Below, piece by piece: positions 46,411-55,407 of a stretch of DNA of 64,000 nucleotides. Both the position numbers and the translations under genes were made by a program. This stretch comes from an uncultured Phascolarctobacterium sp. (GTDB lineage: Bacteria > Bacillota > Negativicutes > Acidaminococcales > Acidaminococcaceae): contig NZ_CAKPTG010000005.1 of the NCBI RefSeq assembly GCF_934190775.1, positions 62,001-126,000 on the forward strand. The letters run 5' to 3'. A model generated the notes under the pieces. The model was not told the DNA's origin. It ran no database searches and worked only from the letters and a program-made list of their open reading frames with translations. Every line of letters starts with the position of its first letter. The stretch's first letter is position 1.

Positions 46411-47448
46411 TTATTTTTTATAATTGTTTTTATCTACCATACGGATACCGGTATTTACCAGCTTCTGTGCAGGCTTGCTGCCATCTTTTGCTGCAGCAGC
46501 GGCAGCCATCACAGCCTCGTAACCCATTTTGTACTGATTCTGTACGGCAACGGCGATACTATAGTTCTTGTCCTCCAAGCCCAGTAAAGTTTTTTTACCA
46601 AGGTCAAAGCCGGTAACGGCAATATCCTTGCGGCCTGCAGCCATTACAGCATCAACGGTTGCATTGGTGGAACCGTTGTTGCAGGCGATAATGCCCTTAA
46701 CATTATGAGTGTTTTTAATTTTTTCGGCAACCAGCTTAGCAGCGCCTGCGTCATCACCGTAGTTAATAATATAATCATGTTCTATTTTCCAGCTTGCAGG
46801 AGCAAATTTACCCCAGTTTGCCATAACGCTGTTCAGACGGTCGGCAATCGTAGTGCTGGCCAAAGTGCTGACATGCACCAGAACTGTTGCTTCCTCGGAT
46901 TCCTTCACACCGTTAGCCTTCATCTGCTCTACCATCTGCTGGCAAACCTCGGCACCGGCCTCCAGGTTGTTGGTGAGGAAAGCTGCATCGTAATCATTGC
47001 TGCTCAATGCGGTATCAACCAAAAATACAGGCAGCTTCTGCTCGCGCAGAGTTTTCGCACTTGCCGTCATATTGGAGCTGTCCGCCGGAGCAAGTATTAC
47101 TGCGTCCGCTTTTTTGCCCGGAAGCTCTTTGACCATATCGCGCTGCAGCTCCCAGTCGCCGTCTTTCATAACGCCGCCGACATAAACGTTAACGTCAGCC
47201 TTAGCTGCTCCGTCTTTAATGCCGCGGATAACCTCTTCCCAGTAGTTACCCTTCATAACCTTAAGTACGGCATAAACGTTTTTGCGTCCTTCCTTGATTT
47301 CCGTCACAGGCTCAAAATCCTGCTTAGTTTTGGCGTTCATAACCTTTTGTGTCACCGCGCCCTGCTGCGCGTCATTGCCGCCGCAGCCTGCAACACCTAC
47401 AAGCAGTAAAGCCGAGAATAAAACTGCTAATAATTTCTTCATACTCAT
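46411..47448 (-). CDS. Sugar-type ABC transporter substrate-binding lipoprotein
   Basis: This 345-residue protein has a lipoprotein signal (LLVGVAGC) and a periplasmic-binding-protein type 4 fold (RbsB/MglB-like), with ADAVILAPADSSN and the C-terminal ITGFD-like AVTGFDLG. The ligand may be a sugar or autoinducer. No permease or ATPase gene is nearby, so it is an orphan receptor here. GGAGG lies 8 nt before the ATG. Confidence 0.85.
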   Translation of the reverse strand: MSMKKLLAVLFSALLLVGVAGCGGNDAQQGAVTQKVMNAKTKQDFEPVTEIKEGRKNVYAVLKVMKGNYWEEVIRGIKDGAAKADVNVYVGGVMKDGDWELQRDMVKELPGKKADAVILAPADSSNMTASAKTLREQKLPVFLVDTALSSNDYDAAFLTNNLEAGAEVCQQMVEQMKANGVKESEEATVLVHVSTLASTTIADRLNSVMANWGKFAPASWKIEHDYIINYGDDAGAAKLVAEKIKNTHNVKGIIACNNGSTNATVDAVMAAGRKDIAVTGFDLGKKTLLGLEDKNYSIAVAVQNQYKMGYEAVMAAAAAAKDGSKPAQKLVNTGIRMVDKNNYKK

Positions 47449-47471
47449 ACTATCAACCTCCGCTTATTTAC

Positions 47472-47498
47472 ATGAGCATCATTTCAAAGTTTGCTCAT
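47472..47498 (-). promoter_or_regulatory. Leader inverted repeat of the sugar-binding protein gene
   Basis: ATGAGCA (47472-47478) and TGCTCAT (47492-47498) are perfect inverted arms between the promoter and the ribosome site. It could be an operator or leader hairpin. Confidence 0.45.
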
Positions 47499-47512
47499 AT
47501 GTTGTTAATAGT

Positions 47513-47540
47513 ATTATAACACCTTCATACGAAAAAGCAA
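47513..47540 (-). promoter_or_regulatory. Promoter of the sugar-binding protein gene
   Basis: TTGCTT (47535-47540), 16-bp spacer, TATAAT (47513-47518) on the minus strand. The 47541-47750 stretch holds nothing else I can identify. Confidence 0.55.
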
Positions 47541-47757
47541 GCAATTTGCAATCTTTGTTTGTTTTGATTCAAACTCAATATCCACGTAAATATTAAAGAG
47601 CATAGGGCTCAGCAAGCATTATATTTATCACAAACCACGGCTGTTTTTCTGCGTTCAAATCAAAGCTAAATATTATTTTTGTCCTCTTTCACTTCACAAT
47701 AGCTTGCTCCAGATAAAGATAACTTTACAAAAGCCTCTTTCTTCTACCCAAAATTTG

Positions 47758-47766
47758 TGCTATAAT
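47758..47766 (+). promoter_or_regulatory. Extended -10 promoter of the ACT-domain gene
   Basis: TGC-TATAAT on the plus strand; the -35 (TTTCTT, 47738-47743) is weak. Confidence 0.55.
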
Positions 47767-47837
47767 CTTTTATTAAGCAAGCAAAAACTGACAACAGTAC
47801 AGCCCGCTTTATGATAATTTAGGGAGGATTTTTACAT

Positions 47838-48248
47838 ATGCTTAACCAGGTTTCTTTATTCACCGAAAACAACGAGGGTGGTTTGTTCAAAATCACTACC
47901 ATTCTTGCTAAAGCCAACATCAATATTTACACCATGCTGGCCAACGACAGTGCGGAATTCGGCATTGTGCGCCTGATTGTAGACAAGGCAGAAACTGCTA
48001 TCGATGTGCTGAAGGCAGAAGGCTACCAATGCCGTCAGGACAAGGTTATTGCCGTAGAGATGAACGATACTCCGGGTTATCTGGACGGAATTCTTTCCGC
48101 TATCCACGGTGCCAACATTGATATTTCCTACCTGTACATTTCCTTTAACCGCGACAATGTTAAGCCGGTAGTAGTTTTCAAAACCAACGAGCCGGAAACT
48201 GCCACCTTCCTCATCGGTCGTGGCTACAAGCTGCTGGAAACATTTTAA
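47838..48248 (+). CDS. ACT-domain protein
   Basis: The 136-residue protein is two tandem ACT domains (EGGLFKITTILAKANINI in the first, DTPGYLDGILSAIHGANIDI in the second, given in part). ACT domains bind amino acids and regulate enzymes. Stand-alone double-ACT proteins of this size are frequent in Firmicutes, with unknown target. It is convergent with the DAHP synthase gene, so a link to aromatic amino-acid sensing is only a guess. Confidence 0.85.
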   Translation: MLNQVSLFTENNEGGLFKITTILAKANINIYTMLANDSAEFGIVRLIVDKAETAIDVLKAEGYQCRQDKVIAVEMNDTPGYLDGILSAIHGANIDISYLYISFNRDNVKPVVVFKTNEPETATFLIGRGYKLLETF

Positions 48249-48266
48249 TAGCTGAGAAAATTTAGA

Positions 48267-48295
48267 GGCCGCCCGCTGAAGCAGGCGGTCTTTTT
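48267..48295 (+). terminator. Terminator of the ACT-domain gene
   Basis: GGCCGCC and GGCGGTC arms, then TTTTT on the plus strand. Confidence 0.85.
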
Positions 48296-48300
48296 GCATG

Positions 48301-48333
48301 CAAAAAGCTGCCGCAGCCTTCGCTGCAGCAGCT
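48301..48333 (-). terminator. Terminator of the DAHP synthase gene
   Basis: GAGCTGCtGCAGC and GCTGCgGCAGC pair around a GAAG loop; TTTTTG follows on the minus strand. Confidence 0.85.
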
Positions 48334-48346
48334 CATACTTATCAGT

Positions 48347-49381
48347 TTACAATTCTTCCGCCAGGTCAAGCAGCAATCTTTCCGTTTTTTCCCAACCCAG
48401 GCAGGGGTCGGTAATAGATTTGCCGTAAACGCCGTCATGCACGCCCTGAGCACCGTCCTCGATATAGCTTTCAATCATCAGGCCCTTGACGATTCTGTTG
48501 ATGTCCGCGTTCAGCTTACGGGAATGCACGATATCCTTGGCGATGCGGATTTGCTCCAGATATTTTTTGCCGGAGTTGGCGTGGTTGGTATCCACAATAA
48601 TTGCCGGATTCTGCAGCTGCCGTTCTGCGTACATATCAATAACGATTTTCAGCACCTCATAATGGTAGTTGGGGAAGCTGTTGCCGATGGGGTCAACATA
48701 ACCGCGCAAAATAGAATGCGCCAGCGGATTGCCCTTAGTGCGTACCTCCCAGCCACGGAACAAAAATTCCTGCTCATGCTGCGCCGCCGCCACACTGTTG
48801 AGCATAACGGACAAATCGCCGCTGGTAGGATTCTTCATGCCAACGGGAATGCCTACGCCGCTGGCAATCATACGGTGGAGCTGGTCCTCGCTGGAGCGTG
48901 CGCCGACTGCGGCATAGCTCAGCAAATCGGACAGATAGCGGAAAACCTCAGGATAGAGAATTTCCTCCGCACCGGTCAGACCGGTTTCTTCTACCACGCG
49001 CACGTTCATTTTGCGGATAGCGATAATACCGCCCAGCATATCCTCTTCACCCTCGGGAGAAGGCTGGTGCAGCATACCCTTATAGCCTACGCCGATAGTA
49101 CGCGGCTTGTTGGTGTACAGACGCGGTACGATAAAAATTTTGTCCTGCACCTTTTCCTGCAGCTTGGCCAGACGATAAACATAGTCCAGCACAGCGTCCT
49201 CGTTATCGCTGGAGCAGGGACCGATAACCAGCAAAAAGCGGTCATCCTTGCCTGTAAAAATATTCTTTATAGCCTCGTCACGCTGCAGCTTCAGCAGCTT
49301 AGAAGCCTTACTTACCGGATAATCCTCCATTAAGGCCTGCGGTGAAGGCAGCACCTTGATAAATTCCATCTGCATGCTCAT
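48347..49381 (-). CDS. 3-deoxy-7-phosphoheptulonate synthase, class I (AroF/G/H type)
   Basis: It condenses PEP and erythrose-4-P in the first shikimate step. The 344-residue protein has VIGPCSS, PRLYTNKPRT, GARSSEDQ-H, KNPTSGD and DTNHANSGK, typical of class I-alpha enzymes. Which of the feedback forms it is cannot be read from sequence. The ATG at 49381 has GGGAG upstream; a TTG two codons earlier is less likely. Confidence 0.95.
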   Translation of the reverse strand: MSMQMEFIKVLPSPQALMEDYPVSKASKLLKLQRDEAIKNIFTGKDDRFLLVIGPCSSDNEDAVLDYVYRLAKLQEKVQDKIFIVPRLYTNKPRTIGVGYKGMLHQPSPEGEEDMLGGIIAIRKMNVRVVEETGLTGAEEILYPEVFRYLSDLLSYAAVGARSSEDQLHRMIASGVGIPVGMKNPTSGDLSVMLNSVAAAQHEQEFLFRGWEVRTKGNPLAHSILRGYVDPIGNSFPNYHYEVLKIVIDMYAERQLQNPAIIVDTNHANSGKKYLEQIRIAKDIVHSRKLNADINRIVKGLMIESYIEDGAQGVHDGVYGKSITDPCLGWEKTERLLLDLAEEL

Positions 49382-49467
49382 AAACAATTACTCCCATTAA
49401 TCAATTTGCTGACACCGGCAGATTTTTTGCAACATTCTACCGGTATTAGCAGTGTTAAATCTTCTAT

Positions 49468-49496
49468 ATTGTAACACAAACTCTGTTTTTATACAA
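49468..49496 (-). promoter_or_regulatory. Promoter of the DAHP synthase gene
   Basis: TTGTAT (49491-49496), 17-bp spacer, TACAAT (49468-49473) on the minus strand. The leader holds an ACCGG/CCGGT hairpin. Confidence 0.6.
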
Positions 49497-49508
49497 TCAT
49501 TTACCACG

Positions 49509-51785
49509 TTAAATTACACTTACAGGATCAACATTAAAGTAAAGATTAGGCTTTTCCTTGAATTCACTGTTCAACAATGCTTCCTTAGTTTCCTTCAGGT
49601 CCTGCGCCTTCAGCAGCACATTGAAGCGGTACAAATCATAGGCCTTTGCCACCAATGATGGGAACGGCCCCGAAATCAGCAAATCCTCCAGCTTGCCCTG
49701 CAGCTTCAGGCTCTGCAGATAAAAGACTACCTGCTGCGCCAGCGCCAGGCCTGCGCCCTCATCCTTGTCCACCACCTGCAGCTTAAGCATCTGGGCAAAC
49801 GGCGGATAAAAATAGTTCTGACGCTCCTGCAGCTCGCGCTTGGCAAAAGTGTCGTAATCCTGCGTCACTGCCAGCTGCAGAATCGGGTTATCCGGATCAT
49901 AGGTCTGGAAGATTACATGTCCCGGCCTGTCACCGCGTCCCGCACGCCCCGCTGCCTGCGTCAGCAGCGAAAAGGCGCGCTCCGACGCTCTGTAATCCGG
50001 CAGATGCAGCGTACTGTCCGCCGCCAGCACGCCTACCAGCGTTACGTTGGGAATATCGTGTCCCTTCGCTACCATTTGGGTGCCAATCAAAACGTTGGCC
50101 GCACCATCGGCAAAGCGCCGCAAAATATCGGCATGCGCAAACTTCGCCACAGTCGAATCCTGATCCATGCGCAGCACGCGCACCTCCGGCAGCTGCTGCA
50201 GCTGCTCTTCGGCCTTCTGCGTACCGCTGCCGAAATATTTGATGCGGCGGCTGTGGCAGTTCGGGCACTCCTGTGGCAGCGGCATTGTGTTACCGCAATA
50301 ATGGCAACGCAAATCCTCGTTCTTCTTGTGGTAAACCATCGCCACAGCGCAATGCGGACAGGTAATCGTCTGGCCGCAGTCACGGCACATTACAAAGGTA
50401 GAATAACCACGGCGGTTCAAGAGGACGATTGCCTGCTCCCCCGCCGCCGCCGTCATCACCAGCGCCTGCTGCAACGCACGCGACAGCACACTGAAATTGC
50501 GTGCCTCAAGCTCCTTACGCATATCCACGATTTCAACCTTAGGCAAAGCAGCGCCGTTCGGACGGGACGTAAGATGCAAATGCGTACATTCGCCCTGCAG
50601 CGCCTTGTAATACGTACACAAATCCGGCGTAGCACTGCCAAGCACCAAAGCTGCGCCGGTCAGGCGGCAGCGGGTGCGGGCAACATCACGCGCAATGTAA
50701 TGTGGACGGTGATCCTCCTCCTTGTAGCTTCCCTCGTGTTCCTCGTCGACAATCACCAGGCCCAGCTTTTCAAACGGAGCGAACACGGCACTGCGCACAC
50801 CAATCAGCACTCTTGCCTTGCCTGTACGCATGCGGTACCACACGTCGCCTCTTTCGTTCTGCGACAGCTTACTGTGCGCCACGGCAATCTCACTGCCGAA
50901 CCACGCCTGAAAGCGCTTCACCAGCTGCGCTGTGAGCGCAATTTCCGGTACCAGCATCAGTACCTGCCAGCCTGCATCCACAGCATGAGCCGCTGCACGC
51001 AGGTAAACCTCTGTCTTGCCGCTGCCCGTAATACCCTGCAGCAAGAAAGACTGCGAGCGCTGTGCATCTATCGCCTGATTAATCTTTACTGCGGCATCCT
51101 GCTGCTCCGCCGTCAGCTGCAGGCTTTCGCCACGCTCCTGCTCTGTATTATAGCTATTGCGCAGCACACGCTTCTGCACTGCTTCCGCCAAACCGTTCTG
51201 TGCTAATGCACGCGCCACCGCGGCGCTCACACCCTGCTGCACCAGCTCGCTTACACTCAGCGCTCCTGCTGCCTGCGCCAGTACGCCCAACGCAGCATGC
51301 TGCCCTTTAGCGCGTTTAGACAGTGTTCCTTCAGCCAGCGCCTGTCTGCCTGCGGCATTGATACGATAAGCCAACACAGTTTTTTCCTGCAAGCGCTCAT
51401 TATAAACATAATAAAGCAAACGTCCCTGCGCGTCACGCACAGCACGCCGCTTAATGCTCGATTTCCCTGGCACAAAAAGGCGCATCGCCTCTGCCAGCGA
51501 ACACATATAATAATCTGCCATCCATTTGGCAGTAGCCAGCATTTCCTTATCAAACCAGGGAGTATCGCCCAAGGCTGCCTCTACAGGCTTCAGCTTACTT
51601 CTAAGCACTTCATCACTAGGCAATGGCACACGTTCCACCACAAAGCCTTCCACCTTCTGCCCACTGAAGGGAACGACAACACGCCAGCCGCTGTCAATAA
51701 ACTGCAGCGCTTCCGGCACACTGTAGGTAAACTGACGGAATAGATTTTTCACCGGTAAATTTATCGCAACATTAACAGCAAACAT
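49509..51785 (-). CDS. priA: Primosomal protein N' (replication restart helicase)
   Basis: PriA reloads the replisome at stalled forks. The 758 residues include the N-terminal DNA-binding domain and helicase motifs GITGSGKTEVYL and VDEEHEGSYK. The zinc-binding cysteines are CRDCG, CPHC, CHYCG and CPNC, and the later motif is GRAGRGDRPG. GGAGGTTGACC precedes ATG 51785. No clear terminator lies between it and the DAHP synthase promoter. Confidence 0.97.
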   Translation of the reverse strand: MFAVNVAINLPVKNLFRQFTYSVPEALQFIDSGWRVVVPFSGQKVEGFVVERVPLPSDEVLRSKLKPVEAALGDTPWFDKEMLATAKWMADYYMCSLAEAMRLFVPGKSSIKRRAVRDAQGRLLYYVYNERLQEKTVLAYRINAAGRQALAEGTLSKRAKGQHAALGVLAQAAGALSVSELVQQGVSAAVARALAQNGLAEAVQKRVLRNSYNTEQERGESLQLTAEQQDAAVKINQAIDAQRSQSFLLQGITGSGKTEVYLRAAAHAVDAGWQVLMLVPEIALTAQLVKRFQAWFGSEIAVAHSKLSQNERGDVWYRMRTGKARVLIGVRSAVFAPFEKLGLVIVDEEHEGSYKEEDHRPHYIARDVARTRCRLTGAALVLGSATPDLCTYYKALQGECTHLHLTSRPNGAALPKVEIVDMRKELEARNFSVLSRALQQALVMTAAAGEQAIVLLNRRGYSTFVMCRDCGQTITCPHCAVAMVYHKKNEDLRCHYCGNTMPLPQECPNCHSRRIKYFGSGTQKAEEQLQQLPEVRVLRMDQDSTVAKFAHADILRRFADGAANVLIGTQMVAKGHDIPNVTLVGVLAADSTLHLPDYRASERAFSLLTQAAGRAGRGDRPGHVIFQTYDPDNPILQLAVTQDYDTFAKRELQERQNYFYPPFAQMLKLQVVDKDEGAGLALAQQVVFYLQSLKLQGKLEDLLISGPFPSLVAKAYDLYRFNVLLKAQDLKETKEALLNSEFKEKPNLYFNVDPVSVI

Positions 51786-51906
51786 GGTCAACCTCCTGCA
51801 AACATACTTGTAGTTTATTATAGCATAAATTATGAAGAAGATAAATTGTCAAAGCTACCATATGAGCAAGTCCAGAGGAAGCAAAACGCTGCCTACAAGC
51901 AAACAA

Positions 51907-51934
51907 CAGCGCCCCGATTGCCATCGGGACGCTG
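51907..51934 (-). terminator. Terminator-like hairpin after the CbiR-like gene
   Basis: CAGCGcCCCGAT and ATCGGGaCGCTG pair; TTGTTTGCTTG follows on the minus strand, a weak T run. Confidence 0.6.
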
Positions 51935-51953
51935 CCGAAAATTATATATATAC

Positions 51954-52910
51954 TTATCTTGCAACAGACAGCTGCTGCTGCATCAGCGGAATCATTTCCT
52001 CTATAGTTTCGTATGCCAGCTCATGATTTACATACTGCGGCTGAACACACTGCAGAATCTGCTTTGCTGCCGTTGTAGTAAACGGCTTATGCAGGTCAAT
52101 CGCCGCAATATGACGCCAAATAGCTTCCGCACTTGAATTAGCCGGCACCTTGCGCTCAAAGCTGCGCAGATACTTACCGGAAAGCGAGCAGGAAAGATGC
52201 ACGCCCTTAATCAGTTCAGCATAAGGACCGAGCTTGTCCACAGTGCGGCAGACAAAATCCGCTGCCTCCGCCTCCGTGCGTAGACGCGGATTCGTATTCA
52301 TCAAGTGACCGGTATCCAGCATAATGCCGACGTTTTTGCGCTCAATACGCTCAAAGAAAAACTTCACCTTGCGCGCATCCGTCAGGCGCAGACCGGGCCA
52401 CCACAAATTTTCAAACAGCACCGTAACGTTGGCAGGAATCTCATCCGCCACAGCATTAAAAACATCTGCCGAAGCAGCCAATACCTCGCGGTCATCGTAA
52501 CGGAAATCAAAGGTAAAGATTGTTTCGGTATCAGCCTCCGCCACATGCCACACCAGATATTCCGGCTTCTGCGAAATCGCAGCACAGATATTACGGCGGA
52601 TAACAGCCAGCCATTCATCACAGCTCATAGCTGCCTTAAAATACGTCTGACGTTCATGGATGCTACGGAATTGCTGCTGCAGACGCTTAGCCTTTCGCAG
52701 CCAGAAATCCATCCAGTACGGCCAATAATTCAAATGTGCGCCAAAGGTTAAATCCTTATAATCGGGGAATGCTCCAGGCTCCCTGTAAACAAACTGTTCA
52801 ATACCGTCAACACCCAGCTGCTGTACTAAATCAGCCAAGGTCATTCCTTTGCGCTTCAGCTCATCTTCATACCAATCAATAGGACAATAATTAATTAGAT
52901 GCTTCGTCAT
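51954..52910 (-). CDS. Riboswitch-controlled TIM-barrel hydrolase, candidate CbiR-type cobamide-remodelling enzyme
   Basis: The 318-residue product is an AP-endonuclease-2/xylose-isomerase-like TIM barrel. Likely metal ligands and active-site residues are H59 (FGAHL), H122 (VWHVAEAD), E167 (VLFENLWW), D199 and H202 (MLDTGHL) and H238 (KGVHLS). GAAGGGTGAGAA precedes the ATG. Upstream lie a dedicated promoter, a cobalamin riboswitch and a terminator, and before them a BtuFCD-like operon. CbiR of Akkermansia, which removes the lower ligand of cobamides for remodelling, belongs to this superfamily. The fold is seen; the CbiR function is inferred from context. Confidence 0.65.
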   Translation of the reverse strand: MTKHLINYCPIDWYEDELKRKGMTLADLVQQLGVDGIEQFVYREPGAFPDYKDLTFGAHLNYWPYWMDFWLRKAKRLQQQFRSIHERQTYFKAAMSCDEWLAVIRRNICAAISQKPEYLVWHVAEADTETIFTFDFRYDDREVLAASADVFNAVADEIPANVTVLFENLWWPGLRLTDARKVKFFFERIERKNVGIMLDTGHLMNTNPRLRTEAEAADFVCRTVDKLGPYAELIKGVHLSCSLSGKYLRSFERKVPANSSAEAIWRHIAAIDLHKPFTTTAAKQILQCVQPQYVNHELAYETIEEMIPLMQQQLSVAR

Positions 52911-52997
52911 TTCTCACCCTTCTTTGCTTCATACTGCACGCTCTTAGCGTTTGCTCTAACTGTGCTACCGGCAAATAGCTTGAAACTCTTTTTTCAC

Positions 52998-53025
52998 AAA
53001 AAAACTGCGGCGACAACGCTGCAGT
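52998..53025 (-). terminator. Expression-platform terminator of the cobalamin riboswitch
   Basis: ACTGCAGCG and CGCCGCAGT pair (one mismatch) around TTGT; seven T follow on the minus strand. It lies between aptamer and gene, 88 nt before the ATG. Confidence 0.75.
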
Positions 53026-53114
53026 CTTAATATAGCTCACGCAAGCAGCACTAGTCGAATACTAAAGATGGTTTTACCATCCTTCCTTTCACCTGTACAT
53101 CGCAAGCTCGCGGA

Positions 53115-53250
53115 AAAACTTTTGAGCACAGGCACTCTGACTAAGTTCATCGCCAGACAGCATCTCGTGAAGATATGCGCTGCCAAGCTCACATTACAGT
53201 TGCGGTACAGTACCAGATTCACACTGGTTTCCCTTCTGCTCAAAGCATAT
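53115..53250 (-). promoter_or_regulatory. Cobalamin riboswitch
   Basis: The RNA reads GGGAAACCAGTGTGAATCTGG, given as GGGAAACC / AGTGTGAATCTGG, then TACTGTACCGCAACTGTAA, the hallmark conserved core. The distal AGTCAGAGTGCC element is also present. P1 is perfect: TTTGAGCA at the 5' side pairs with TGCTCAAA at the 3' side (53237-53244 with 53121-53128). Binding of adenosyl- or other cobamide would favour the downstream terminator and switch the TIM-barrel gene off. Confidence 0.9.
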
Positions 53251-53325
53251 TAAGTTTTTATTGTCTTGCTTTCTTTATCTATTGAAAGCTGTGTAATAGT
53301 AATCTCTACTATTTACAGTATAATT

Positions 53326-53354
53326 AGTATATCATCAATAAAAAATTTTGGCAA
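53326..53354 (-). promoter_or_regulatory. Promoter of the riboswitch transcript
   Basis: TTGCCA (53349-53354), 17-bp spacer, TATACT (53326-53331) on the minus strand. It makes the TIM-barrel unit independent of the transporter operon. Confidence 0.7.
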
Positions 53355-53396
53355 GAGAGATATGAAAAATTTTCCGTATCTATACTGCAGAATAAT

Positions 53397-53429
53397 AAAC
53401 TCCCGAAAGTACGATGCTTTCAGGAGTTT
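53397..53429 (-). terminator. Terminator of the BtuFCD-like operon
   Basis: AAACTCCCGAAAG (53397-53409) pairs with CTTTCAGGAGTTT (53417-53429); ATTATT follows on the minus strand. Confidence 0.75.
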
Positions 53430-53443
53430 AGGTTTAAATATAT

Positions 53444-53585
53444 GCCATGACGCAGACGAGACTTTAGCGACAGTTTTAATAAAACAGGCTGGCGATAAAG
53501 CTTTGGATGCTAAATGGCGGCGACGACGGCGTACATACTCGTACTCCTAGGAGCCGCCATGACGCAGACGAAGTTTTAGCGACAG
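53444..53585. repeat. Composite repeat: two 30-bp direct copies around an inverted repeat
   Basis: 53444-53473 and 53556-53585 are 30-bp direct copies (GCCATGACGCAGACGA...TTTAGCGACAG) with a few differences. Between them ATGGCGGC and GCCGCCAT form an inverted pair. The stop codon of the ATPase gene lies inside the right copy. Confidence 0.7.
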
Positions 53586-54385
53586 ACTGTAATAGGAACG
53601 AGGGCGGGAAGCCCATTACTACACGCAAACTCATCCGCCTGCACGCGGAACACGTCCGCCAACAGCTTGGACGTAACAATTTCCTTAGGCTCACCGCTGA
53701 CTACTAAGCGTCCTGCCTTGATAACGGCAACATAATCAGCGTACTGAATAGCATGGTTCAAATCATGGATAACCATAACAACCGTCAATCCCAGCTCCCT
53801 ATTGAGCTTATCAAGCAGCTGCATAACCTCCAGCTGGTGACAGATATCAAGATAGGTCGTAGGCTCATCGAGCAGCAGCACCTGCGGTCTTTGTGCCAAC
53901 GCCATCGCTATCCAGGCGCGCTGACGCTCGCCGCCGCTCAGCGTGTGCAGAAGGCGGTGGCTCATCGACGTCATATTGGTCTGCTCCAAGGCCCAGGCTA
54001 CATGCTGTGCATCGTCCTTATCACCGCGGCCTAAAAAGCTGCGATGCGGAAAGCGTCCCATTTCAACCAAATCCTGCACCGTCAAATCGGTAGGCGCAAC
54101 AGGTGACTGCGTCAAAATCGCCAGGCAGCGGGCAAACTCGCGGTGCGACAGGCTGTGGATATCCTTGCCCAGGAAGCTGATGCTGCCCTTGGCACATGGA
54201 AGAATGCGGGCAATCGCCTTCAGTGTTGTACTTTTACCGCAACCGTTGGGACCGATGATAGCAGTAATCTTGCCCTCAGGAATTGCCAGCGACAAATCAT
54301 GGATGATTGTTTTTTTGTTAATTGCTATATCAATATGCGTTGCCTCTAAAACAGCTTTAAAGGGCGCTGCATTATTTTGTGTCAT
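53576..54385 (-). CDS. ABC transporter ATP-binding protein, BtuD/FecE type
   Basis: It powers uptake of a cobamide or iron chelate. The 269-residue ATPase has Walker A GPNGCGKST, the Q loop (TQSPVAPTDLT), signature LSGGERQR, Walker B LLLDEPTTYLD and the switch His (VIHDLNHA). Its stop lies in a dispersed repeat, which may have replaced the last residues (PITVCR). It overlaps the permease gene by one nucleotide (TGATG). Confidence 0.9.
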   Translation of the reverse strand: MTQNNAAPFKAVLEATHIDIAINKKTIIHDLSLAIPEGKITAIIGPNGCGKSTTLKAIARILPCAKGSISFLGKDIHSLSHREFARCLAILTQSPVAPTDLTVQDLVEMGRFPHRSFLGRGDKDDAQHVAWALEQTNMTSMSHRLLHTLSGGERQRAWIAMALAQRPQVLLLDEPTTYLDICHQLEVMQLLDKLNRELGLTVVMVIHDLNHAIQYADYVAVIKAGRLVVSGEPKEIVTSKLLADVFRVQADEFACSNGLPALVPITVCR

Positions 54386-55407
54386 CAGATTTCCCTCCTT
54401 AACAGGAATAAGAAGAAGGGCGCGCCCAAAAAGGCCATAATAATACCAACAGGCAGTTCAATCGGCGCAAAAATTACACGCGCAAAGGTATCACTGAGCG
54501 TAACAATGGCAATGCCCAAAAGTGCGGAAGCAGGCAGCAGAAAGCGGTAGTCGCTGCCTATCAATAGTCGCGCCGCATGTGGCACAACAAGGCCGACAAA
54601 GCCCAGCAGGCCGACAACGCTGACAGCGCTGGCTGCGAGCAGAGCCGCAATAGCCGTAAGAATAATGCGTGTCACCTCAACATTGACGCCAAGCCCGCGC
54701 GCCATCTCATCACCCAGCTGCAGGATGTTCAGATAAGCGGCGCTGGCAAGCGCCAGAATCAGACCGATAACAGCATACGGCAGAATAATATTTACATGTG
54801 GCCAGCTGCGGGCAGCAAGACCGCCTACCATCCACATCAAAGCGCCATGCACTCTATCACTGTAGAAAATCATCAGACCGCTGATACCTGCGCTCAAAAA
54901 GGCAGATACAGCAACACCGGCCAGAATAATACGCACCGGCTTAATGCCGTTTTTCCATGCCAGAATATAAATGCAGACGGCAGCCAGCATCGCACCGATG
55001 AAGGCAACCGGCGTAATCAGGTATTCCATCGCCGGGAATAAAATCATAATCACAACACCAGCCAGACCGGCGCCGGAGCTGATGCCGATAATATGCGGAT
55101 CCGCCAGCGGATTACGCATAATCGCCTGCAGAATAGCACCGGAAAGAGACAGGTTGATGCCAACCAAGGCACCAACGATAGTGCGCGGCATGCGGATGTT
55201 CCAGATAATCTGACTGCGCGGATCATCACCGGGATTAAGCAGAATATCGGTAATCTCCTTGATGCTTATAATACTGGAGCCTTTTGTTAAGCTCAAAAAG
55301 CTGCCCAGCACTGCTAAAAACAGGAACAACAAAAGAATAGCAATACGCCATTTGGTACGGCCGATGCCAAAATGCTCCGTCTGTTCTACAGACTGCTTAT
55401 TTTCCAT
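54385..55407 (-). CDS. ABC transporter permease, BtuC/FecCD type
   Basis: The 340-residue protein has about ten membrane helices and the FecCD family segments RMPRTIVGALVG, LSGAILQAIMRNPLADP (given in parts) and GLVVPHAARL. It forms the membrane channel for vitamin B12, heme or siderophores. It overlaps the binding-protein gene by 11 bp. Confidence 0.92.
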   Translation of the reverse strand: MENKQSVEQTEHFGIGRTKWRIAILLLFLFLAVLGSFLSLTKGSSIISIKEITDILLNPGDDPRSQIIWNIRMPRTIVGALVGINLSLSGAILQAIMRNPLADPHIIGISSGAGLAGVVIMILFPAMEYLITPVAFIGAMLAAVCIYILAWKNGIKPVRIILAGVAVSAFLSAGISGLMIFYSDRVHGALMWMVGGLAARSWPHVNIILPYAVIGLILALASAAYLNILQLGDEMARGLGVNVEVTRIILTAIAALLAASAVSVVGLLGFVGLVVPHAARLLIGSDYRFLLPASALLGIAIVTLSDTFARVIFAPIELPVGIIMAFLGAPFFLFLLRREI

